From contig JAJRTI010000607.1 in the NCBI GenBank assembly GCA_024278415.1, forward strand, positions 1 through 24,591: a DNA stretch of 24,591 nt, read 5' to 3'. This DNA comes from Planctomycetota bacterium (GTDB taxonomy: Bacteria > Planctomycetota > Brocadiia > JAJRTI01). This document shows positions 1-6,159 of the stretch, in pieces. Position 1 is the first letter of the stretch; every line of letters starts with the position of its first letter. A model generated the notes under the pieces. That model did not search any database. It was not told the DNA's origin and saw nothing but the letters and a program-made list of their open reading frames with translations. Made by a program: the position numbers and the translations under genes.

Positions 1-723
1 GGCAGCTATGGCGGCTACAAGGGCAGCGGGTTCCAGCACCTGGAGAACGTGCAAACGATCGCGCCCGGCAAGTGGTGGGCGCAGTGGAAGCTCGACGGCG
101 CGGACGACGTGGGCCTGCGCATGCGCATCCTCGACCAGCCCGGCCAGGAGCTGTTCCTGTGCGACGGCCGCGTCTCGCCGACTGGCAAGAGGCCGTGGGT
201 GCTCAAGTACCTCATCGCCCGGCGAAAGGGCGACTCGCTCCGGAGCCGATACGTAACGATCCTCGAGCCGTTCAAGGGCGAGCCGCAGATCACCGACGTG
301 GAGCGCGTCGACGTGCCCAACGGTTTCGGCGTGCGTGTGCGCCGCCGCGGCGGCGAGGACATCATTGTGCACCAACAGGCGCCGGCCTCGGTGTCGGTCG
401 CCGGCCTGGAGACGGACGCGACCCTCTGCGTCGCGCGGCTGAACGGAGACGGCTCGATCGCATCGCTGACAATGCTCAACGGGACGTACGCGCGCATGGG
501 CGGCTGCGAGGTTAAAGCCCAGCCATCGCCTCAAGGCGAAGTGGTGGGCATCGACTACAACAAGCGAGCGGTGCGCCTGCGCCTGGCCGGCGGCGGAGCG
601 CTGCCGACCGACGGCACGCTCAAGGGCCGGCCCATCATCATCTCGAACGCGCTCCACAGTTGCATCTACACCATCCGCAGCGTCGCGCGCGACGGCGAGG
701 AGTGGGTCGTAGCGTTCAACTAG
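1..723 (+). CDS. heparinase II/III-like protein, C-terminal part (5' truncated by window edge, ends at in-frame UAG)
   Basis: The reading frame is open from base 1, so the start lies outside the window. The visible protein is about 240 residues of beta-rich sequence. The stretch from TILEPFKGEP to ITDVERVDV resembles the C-terminal beta-sandwich of heparinase II/III-family polysaccharide lyases, where a phrase of the type 'FVTVLEPYKGEP' is common. The alpha/alpha-toroid catalytic part is not visible, so the substrate cannot be named. The frame stops at TAG 721-723 but continues without another stop to 1026, and the continuation reads like the natural end of the same protein. The gene is therefore probably interrupted. 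The quinoprotein gene follows on the same strand. Family assignment is moderate; that this is a secreted carbohydrate-active protein is an inference. Confidence 0.6.
   Translation, partial: GSYGGYKGSGFQHLENVQTIAPGKWWAQWKLDGADDVGLRMRILDQPGQELFLCDGRVSPTGKRPWVLKYLIARRKGDSLRSRYVTILEPFKGEPQITDVERVDVPNGFGVRVRRRGGEDIIVHQQAPASVSVAGLETDATLCVARLNGDGSIASLTMLNGTYARMGGCEVKAQPSPQGEVVGIDYNKRAVRLRLAGGGALPTDGTLKGRPIIISNALHSCIYTIRSVARDGEEWVVAFN
721..723 (+). other. in-frame amber stop splitting a heparinase-like gene
   Basis: TAG sits between AAC and CCG in a frame that is otherwise open from base 1 to base 1023. A single G-to-C or G-to-T change would give Tyr. This points to a nonsense mutation, a sequencing or assembly error, or less likely recoding. 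Confidence 0.75.
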
Positions 724-732
724 CCGGAGATC

Positions 733-1026
733 ATGACCGGCCGCGGACAAGTGACCGGCGTGGAGCCGGATCAGATGCAGATCAAGACGAACTCCATGTT
801 CCCCTCGGCCGGCATCTACCCCGGCATGCGCGCGGTGAACGAGGCCAAGACCGTGTCCCTGCGCGTCGAGTCGATCGCCCGCGGAGCGATCCACCTAAGC
901 CAGCAGCCCAACCCCGCGGACTTCACCGACGCGAACCGCGACGGCGTGGTGGACGCGTGGCTCTGCGACTTCGGCCCCGGCGACGCGTTCCGCATCGACG
1001 CGGTTGCGTCGTTGACGCGGCAGTAG
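733..1026 (+). CDS. in-frame continuation of the preceding heparinase-like protein (C-terminal fragment beyond a UAG codon)
   Basis: The ORF starts at ATG 733 and encodes 97 residues. It is in the same frame as the upstream coding region and separated from it only by TAG 721-723 and three sense codons (Pro-Glu-Ile). The residues MTGRGQVTGVEPDQMQIKT followed by DFTDANRDGVVDAWLCDFGPGD read like the terminal beta-strands of heparinase-like proteins, including an Asp-rich DxNxDGxxD segment that could bind calcium. No signal peptide or independent domain start is visible. GGAG lies four bases before the ATG, so reinitiation as a separate small protein is possible, but a split single gene is the simpler reading. 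The stop is TAG 1024-1026. Confidence 0.5.
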   Translation: MTGRGQVTGVEPDQMQIKTNSMFPSAGIYPGMRAVNEAKTVSLRVESIARGAIHLSQQPNPADFTDANRDGVVDAWLCDFGPGDAFRIDAVASLTRQ

Positions 1027-1076
1027 CCGACCGACGGCGGTGGGCTCGTTGAGTTGAGATAGAAAGCGCGAAAAAA

Positions 1077-4000
1077 ATGAGAAACGCACACCGTACGGCT
1101 CTGCTGAAGCCTGGTTTCGTCTCCAGGCCACTTGCCTGCAAGTTGGCTCCATGGATGGCGCTGGCGGCGCTTGCCGTCGGCGGGTTGCCGTTTGGGGCGT
1201 CAGGCGCCGTGCCCGGAGCGACGGCGAACCACCTTCTGAGTCCGCGCCGCACAGGCTACACGCCGCGGGCCCTGCTCCCGCCATACCGGCTGGTGTGGAC
1301 TTATCAGGCCAAGCACAAGCCGCGGCGCGCCTGGCCGGAGCCGGTGTGGGAAGTGCAGCGAATCGACTTCGACTACGCGTACGCGCTGGCCGCCGGCAAC
1401 GGCCTCGCCTACTACGCGTCGTCGAGCGAGCACGCGGTGTGCGCGCTCGACCTGCGGACCGGCGCGCTGCGGTGGCGCTTCTTCACACAAGGCCCCGTTC
1501 GGCTCGCTCCCGCGGTGCACGATGGCCGCATCTTTTTCACCTCGGACGATGGCTGGGCCTATTGCCTCGACGGGAAGACGGGGAAGCTCATCTGGAAGTA
1601 TCGCCCGGCGATCCCCGACGAGCGCCTGGTGGGCAACGAACAGGTCATCTCGCGCTGGCCGGCGCGTTCGGGCGTGCTCGTGCGCGGGGACCGCGCGTAC
1701 ACGACCTTCGGAATGTGGTCGCCTGAAGGCATCGTGGTGAGTTGCCTGAACGCGGACACAGGCGCCGTGATTTGGCAGAACGATTCTTCCGGAACCCAGT
1801 ACCAGACCCAACCCCATTACCAGGCCATGGGCGGGGTGTCGCCGCAGGGGTATCTTGCGCTCGATGGCGACGTGCTGGTCGTTCCCTGCGGCCGCGCCAT
1901 GCCGGCTTTCTTCAATGCGCGCACGGGCGAGTTCCTCTACAATGAGAGCGAGGGGCTGTTCCCCGGGGGCGCATCGGTCATGCTCTACGGAGGGCTCACG
2001 TTCGTGCCCAGCGAATACTTGCAGAAGCCGAACACCCTTCGGCCCGCGGGCACGGAAGGCGCCATCTCCCCTGAGGCCAGCCTCGTCGCGGTCCGCACGG
2101 ACACGCACAAGGAGATCTTCCACCTGAACGGCGCGCTCCGAGGCGTTGTCACAGATGATGGCATTCTCAACCTGATCGGCCCCAGAAAGCTCCTCAGCGT
2201 CGCGTTGGCCGACGTCCTCCGGGTGGCGCCGTCCTGCTACAAAGCGAAGATGGGCAGCTCCCGAGGCCACATGGTTCCCGTAGCGAGGCTCCAGCGGTGG
2301 GCGACGCCGGCCGAGCGCGTCTTCGCGCTGATCCAGGCCAAGACGACGATCATCGCCGGCGGCCGCGGGGCGGTGGCCTGCTACAACGCGATCAATGGCC
2401 GCAAGACGTGGGAGGCGAAGGTTGACGGCGACGTGTACGAGTTGCTCGTCGTGGGCGACGCGCTGCTGGCGAGCACGACCGAGGGCAAGATCTATTGCTT
2501 CCGTCCCGGCCAAGGCGGCAAACCGCGCGTGGTCGCGCCGCGCACGCACAAGGCCACGGCGCCCGCGGCGATGAAGGCGCGCGTCAAGCGTCTCCTCGCG
2601 GCCGCCGGCGCCGCGAAGGGATATGCGCTGTTGCTGGGCCGGGCTGACGCGGCGTTTCTGTCCGAACTCGTGCGCCAATCCCGGTTGGTTTGGCAGTGGC
2701 CCACCCGCAGCGCCAACGCGCAGGAGTTGCGCGGCGCGCTGGCCGACGCGGGGCTGTACGGCACGCGCATCGCCATCCACACGGCGCCGCAAGGCCGCCT
2801 GCCCTACGTGGACTACTTGGCCAATCTCATTCTGTTCAGAGCCGAATCCGAGGCCGACTTGCACCGAACGCCGGCGTCGGAGGTGTACCGCGTGTTGCGG
2901 CCCTATGGCGGGGCCGCACTCGTCGCGTGCGCCGATGCCCTGCGCGCAAAGGTCGAACAGTGGTTGCGCGCGGGCGGAGTTCCGGCCGGCGAGATAGAGC
3001 GCGTGGCCGTGGGGATTCGGGTCCGGCGCGGCCCGCTGCTCGGCGCGGGAAGTTGGACGCACCAGTACGCCGACCCCGGCAAGTCGGGCGCGTCCAAAGA
3101 CCACCGCGTGCGGCTGCCGCTGAAGGTGCTTTGGTTCGGAGGCCTCGGCCTCGGCCCCAGCGACGCGGTGAGCCGCCACTACCGCGGCCCCGCGCCGCTG
3201 GCCATCAACGGCCGGATGTTTGTGCCGGGCAACCAGTTCCTCCGCGCGGTGGACGCATACAACGGGCGCATTCTGTGGGAGCGCAAACTGCCGGGCATCG
3301 GCCGCTGGCCCATGCCCTACCGGGCTGGAAGCATCGCCGCGGACGCCGGCAGCGTGTACGCCATTCGGGGCACGTCATGCCTGCGACTCGATGCAGAGAC
3401 CGGCCGAACACGGTTCGTCTACCGTGCGCCTGAGGGGTGGCAGAAGGCCATGCAGAACGTTCCGCATCTCGCAAAAACGGGGAGGCGCGGCCTGGTGGTC
3501 AGCAACGAGCCGACCTGGGAGTTTCTGGCCGTGACAAACGACACGGTCGTCGGCAGCGTCGGCCTGCCCAACGTGCGGCCCTCTTGGTGGTCGCACGCGC
3601 ACCCGGCTAACGGGCTGGTGTTCGTGCAGGACAAGACGACGGGGAAAACGAGGTGGACTTATCAGCCTGAGAACGCGATCGACTCGAACGCGATCGCCAT
3701 TGAGGGCGATCGGCTCTTCCTGATTGATGGCCTGGCGCCAGTGGACATTTTCACGAGACCGAGGCGGGGATCGAAGGTGAAGTCGAGGCTCGTCTATCGA
3801 CTGCCGGGCGCGCCGGGGCCTCGGGTGCTGAAGGCCTTCGACCTTCAAACGGGCAAAGAGTTGTGGCGGTCGGCCGAAATCGGCGCGCGGCAGAACTCGC
3901 TGTACGCGGCGAACGGCGTCGTGCTCGCCACGGTGCCCATCTGGTGGGGCCTGCGGTCGAAGAAAGACGGCCCGGATCTTTCGGCGTTTTCCAGCCGTAA

Positions 4001-4991
4001 CGGCAAGTTGCTATGGACACGCGAGGAACGCCGCGTGCAGCCGATCATCATCGGGGACAAGGTGTACCTCTTCAACGCAGTGTGCGACTTGCGCACGGGC
4101 AAGCCCGTTATGCGTCCCGACCCGCTCACAGGCGTCATGACGCCGCTAGCGGTGCGCGTCATCGGCGGATGCGGCAGGCCGACCGCGTGCCCGGCTGTCA
4201 TGATGAGCAGGTCCGGGTCGTTGGGCTTCGCCGACCTCAGCAACGGCATGCTCTACCACTACCCGAACGTGCGCGCGAGTTGCTGGGTCAACATGGTTCC
4301 CGCGTGCGGGTTGGTGCTCGTGCCCGAAGGCTCCAGCTCGTGCCCTTGCGCGTACAACTACAAGACGTCGCTCGCGTTCATGCCGGCGTCTCGGGACAAC
4401 CACTGGGGGCTATTCCCTCCTATCCGACGGCCGAAGAATGTGCGCATCAAGCATCTTCGCCTGAACCTCGGCGCGCCGGGCGACAAGTCCGACGCCGAGG
4501 GCGACGTCTGGTACGCGGTCCCGCGGCCATCCTCCAATGGCCCGCGCGGCGCGGGCGGCATGGGCATTCCGCCAAAGGACAAACTGCCTGTCGAGTTCGT
4601 GGGCGATGCGAAGGCGCTGCGCACCCTCGCGCGCAACCCGGACTGGGTGCGCATCGCCGGCACGGACAAGCCGTGGCTCTACAGCTACGCTTTGGCTGGC
4701 CCGGTGCGGCTCCGCATTCGCCTCGGCCCCGACGGTGCGCCCGCCTCGCGGTATCGCGTGGCGCTGCACTTCTGTGCGCTTGAGGCCGCACAGCCAGCCG
4801 AGCGTTTTACCGTGACAGTGCAAGGCCGCACGGTGCTGGCCGATGCGAACGTGCGCGAGTTGGCTGGCGGGGAGAACCGCGCCTGGGTGAAAGAAGTGGC
4901 CGTGGACGCCGGCGCGCAGTTGATTGTGGAGGTCTTGCCCGCCGCTGGCGCGTCCTCATCCATCTGCGGGATCGAGGTCGCCGCGCAGTGA
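1077..4991 (+). CDS. secreted PQQ-type beta-propeller protein with inserted degenerate methyltransferase-like domain and malectin-like C-terminus
   Basis: This is a 1304-residue protein. Residues 1-44 form a signal peptide (KLAPW, then an Ala/Leu/Gly-rich core, cleavage near GASGA|VP), so it should act outside the cytoplasm. PQQ/quinoprotein-type blade motifs recur, for example ALDLRTGALRWRF and CLDGKTGKLIWKY near residues 120-175, then DAYNGRILWERKLPG and FDLQTGKELWRS further on. Residues about 495-615 interrupt the propeller with a Rossmann-like segment (GYALLLGRADAAF at 515-527, ADAGLYGTRIAIH, EVYRVLRPYGG ending at 612) that resembles a class I SAM methyltransferase but lacks the glycine-rich GxGxG loop. 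The segment GSWTHQYADPG begins at 658 and the propeller then resumes. Residues about 1200-1304 look like a malectin-type carbohydrate-binding beta-sandwich. Related large proteins occur in Planctomycetota. Ligand and activity are unknown. The ATG at 1077 has no clear Shine-Dalgarno. Confidence 0.85.
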   Translation: MRNAHRTALLKPGFVSRPLACKLAPWMALAALAVGGLPFGASGAVPGATANHLLSPRRTGYTPRALLPPYRLVWTYQAKHKPRRAWPEPVWEVQRIDFDYAYALAAGNGLAYYASSSEHAVCALDLRTGALRWRFFTQGPVRLAPAVHDGRIFFTSDDGWAYCLDGKTGKLIWKYRPAIPDERLVGNEQVISRWPARSGVLVRGDRAYTTFGMWSPEGIVVSCLNADTGAVIWQNDSSGTQYQTQPHYQAMGGVSPQGYLALDGDVLVVPCGRAMPAFFNARTGEFLYNESEGLFPGGASVMLYGGLTFVPSEYLQKPNTLRPAGTEGAISPEASLVAVRTDTHKEIFHLNGALRGVVTDDGILNLIGPRKLLSVALADVLRVAPSCYKAKMGSSRGHMVPVARLQRWATPAERVFALIQAKTTIIAGGRGAVACYNAINGRKTWEAKVDGDVYELLVVGDALLASTTEGKIYCFRPGQGGKPRVVAPRTHKATAPAAMKARVKRLLAAAGAAKGYALLLGRADAAFLSELVRQSRLVWQWPTRSANAQELRGALADAGLYGTRIAIHTAPQGRLPYVDYLANLILFRAESEADLHRTPASEVYRVLRPYGGAALVACADALRAKVEQWLRAGGVPAGEIERVAVGIRVRRGPLLGAGSWTHQYADPGKSGASKDHRVRLPLKVLWFGGLGLGPSDAVSRHYRGPAPLAINGRMFVPGNQFLRAVDAYNGRILWERKLPGIGRWPMPYRAGSIAADAGSVYAIRGTSCLRLDAETGRTRFVYRAPEGWQKAMQNVPHLAKTGRRGLVVSNEPTWEFLAVTNDTVVGSVGLPNVRPSWWSHAHPANGLVFVQDKTTGKTRWTYQPENAIDSNAIAIEGDRLFLIDGLAPVDIFTRPRRGSKVKSRLVYRLPGAPGPRVLKAFDLQTGKELWRSAEIGARQNSLYAANGVVLATVPIWWGLRSKKDGPDLSAFSSRNGKLLWTREERRVQPIIIGDKVYLFNAVCDLRTGKPVMRPDPLTGVMTPLAVRVIGGCGRPTACPAVMMSRSGSLGFADLSNGMLYHYPNVRASCWVNMVPACGLVLVPEGSSSCPCAYNYKTSLAFMPASRDNHWGLFPPIRRPKNVRIKHLRLNLGAPGDKSDAEGDVWYAVPRPSSNGPRGAGGMGIPPKDKLPVEFVGDAKALRTLARNPDWVRIAGTDKPWLYSYALAGPVRLRIRLGPDGAPASRYRVALHFCALEAAQPAERFTVTVQGRTVLADANVRELAGGENRAWVKEVAVDAGAQLIVEVLPAAGASSSICGIEVAAQ
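1109..1147 (+). repeat. two adjacent palindromes inside the signal-peptide coding region
   Basis: GCCTGG (1109-1114) pairs with CCAGGC (1123-1128) across an 8-base loop. Directly after it, GCCACTTGC (1127-1135) pairs with GCAAGTTGGC (1138-1147) with one bulged base. Both lie in codons for the unusual n-region of the quinoprotein and could form mRNA hairpins close to the start codon. Confidence 0.5.
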
Positions 4992-5233
4992 GATGTTGCT
5001 GGGCCTGCTCAGGCGAAGCTGGCGGCGCCCTGCAAGCATAGGCCACTCCGCGCTGGACGGCCGCGCCCAGCGCAACAGAGCCTGAGCACGTACGTCCCCC
5101 GCGAGTGACTTGAAAGTTGAGCGCACATGACAGTCGTCACAACCCACCGGCCACATCGGGCTTGGGATGGGATCGCTGCTCGTTTTGGGAAAACTCGATA
5201 TGAATCGGCTATTGAGCGACATGGCGGTTCTGA
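4992..5233. other. intergenic region between the quinoprotein and the nucleotidyltransferase promoter
   Basis: No convincing gene was found. The stretch contains a long nested stem-loop at 5006-5088 and then the -35 region of the downstream promoter at 5212. Short ORFs on either strand show no recognisable domain. Confidence 0.5.
5006..5088. other. long nested stem-loop downstream of the quinoprotein
   Basis: TGCTCAGGC (5006-5014) is perfectly complementary to GCCTGAGCA (5080-5088). The enclosed DNA contains a second perfect stem, GCGCTGG (5050-5056) with CCAGCGC (5067-5073). There is no T-run after it, so it is not a standard intrinsic terminator. It could be a transcript-end structure, a small structured RNA or chance. 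Confidence 0.4.
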
Positions 5234-5239
5234 TATCAT
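5212..5239 (+). promoter_or_regulatory. sigma70-type promoter with extended -10 for the nucleotidyltransferase/HEPN pair
   Basis: TTGAGC (5212-5217), a 16-base spacer, then TATCAT (5234-5239) preceded by TG-A, making an extended -10. The expected transcription start is near 5246, about 40 bases before the ATG at 5287. Confidence 0.55.
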
Positions 5240-5286
5240 GGAGTGGTCCTGGGCGCACCCGCTGCACACAGGCAGACCAAACAGCT

Positions 5287-5655
5287 ATGAGCACCTCGGC
5301 AACAACTGAGCCGGCAGCACAGAAGACGACGGGCGGCGCTGTGGCAATGTCTCAGATCAGACGCCTTGCAGAGCGTATCGGTGAGCGCTTCAGGCCGAAG
5401 AAGGTCGTCCTTTTCGGGTCCTATGCCGTGGGGAACCCGACGCCAGACTCGGATGTCGACGTGCTGGTCGTCATGACCACGGACAAGAAGCCGTTCTGGC
5501 AGTCGGTCGAAGTGCTCCAGGCCGTTGATTGCCACTTCCCCATCGACCTCATCGTCAGGACTCCCGAGGACTACCAGCAGCGCCTGGAGTGGGGCGACCC
5601 GTTCGTGAGGGACATCGACGAGAACGGAGTGACCCTGTATGAATCCGGTCGTTGA
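5287..5655 (+). CDS. MNT-type nucleotidyltransferase domain protein (putative antitoxin of a HEPN/MNT pair)
   Basis: This is a small protein with the minimal nucleotidyltransferase fold. VVLFGSYAVG begins the GS-x10-DxD motif: Gly-Ser at residues 44-45, then Asp56-Val-Asp58 in PDSDVDVLVV, with a possible third acidic residue in HFPIDLIV. In characterised MntA/HepT systems this enzyme AMPylates the HEPN toxin and neutralises it. The gene overlaps the downstream HEPN gene by 17 bases, which is typical of such pairs. The start is uncertain. ATG 5287 gives 122 residues with a low-complexity N-terminus and suits the promoter at 5212-5239. ATG 5347 gives 102 residues and matches where many homologues begin. 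Neither has a strong Shine-Dalgarno. Function as an antitoxin is inferred from motif and context. Confidence 0.85.
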   Translation: MSTSATTEPAAQKTTGGAVAMSQIRRLAERIGERFRPKKVVLFGSYAVGNPTPDSDVDVLVVMTTDKKPFWQSVEVLQAVDCHFPIDLIVRTPEDYQQRLEWGDPFVRDIDENGVTLYESGR

Positions 5656-6028
5656 GGAATGGGTACGGAAGGCTGAGGGCGATTTCGCCACGGCTTGCCG
5701 CGAGTTTGCGGTGACGGATGGCCCGAACTTCGACGCCGTTTGCTTCCACTATCAGCAGTGCGTCGAGAAGTATCTCAAGGCGTTCCTGATCGAGAAGGGG
5801 GAGTCGTTCCCCAAGACGCACGACCTCGCAGCCTTGCTGGACATGTGTCTGCCCTCTGAACCTGGCTGGGCCAGTCTGCGGCCAGATTTCATCTTGCTCT
5901 CCCGCGCGGCGGTTGAGTTTCGTTACCCAGGTGATTTTGCTGACGTGGCTGAGGCCCAGGCCGCGAAGTCGGTGGCAGAAAAGGCCCGGGAAACCCTGCG
6001 CGGCGCATTGGGCATCGCTGCGCAGTAA
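5639..6028 (+). CDS. HEPN domain protein (putative toxin or partner of the nucleotidyltransferase)
   Basis: This is a 129-residue, mostly helical protein. The core FHYQQCVEKYLKAFLIEKGE followed by FPKTHDLAALLD is the classic HEPN-domain pattern (helix with QQxxEKxLKAxL, then THDL). Later VEFRYPGDF matches the 'ARYPG' segment of PF05168-type HEPN proteins. The R-x4-6-H ribonuclease motif of HepT-type toxins is not evident, so RNase activity is uncertain and the protein might instead be a substrate-binding or regulatory partner. Its ATG (5639) lies inside the 3' end of the nucleotidyltransferase gene, indicating translational coupling. Codon use in the pair looks less GC-biased than in neighbouring genes, as expected for a mobile toxin-antitoxin-like module. 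Confidence 0.8.
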   Translation: MNPVVEEWVRKAEGDFATACREFAVTDGPNFDAVCFHYQQCVEKYLKAFLIEKGESFPKTHDLAALLDMCLPSEPGWASLRPDFILLSRAAVEFRYPGDFADVAEAQAAKSVAEKARETLRGALGIAAQ

Positions 6029-6159
6029 TCCTGTGCGATCCGCATGCTTCGGGGCCATCGGGCAAACCGGTTCCTCGCGGTCGGCAATGGCCCAGAGGAC
6101 GCGAAGCGGGTCGAGTGCGGCTTCCGCCGCATCGCCCCGGCCATGGGCCTTGCCGCCTG

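Noticed and set aside
1200..3179. 659-residue minus-strand ORF opposite the quinoprotein
   Set aside because: Arg/His/Gly-rich shadow with no domain; the plus-strand protein has clear propeller motifs.
6029..6159. Possible small minus-strand gene between the HEPN gene and the membrane protein
   Set aside because: The open frame continues into the HEPN complement and shows no start signal or domain.
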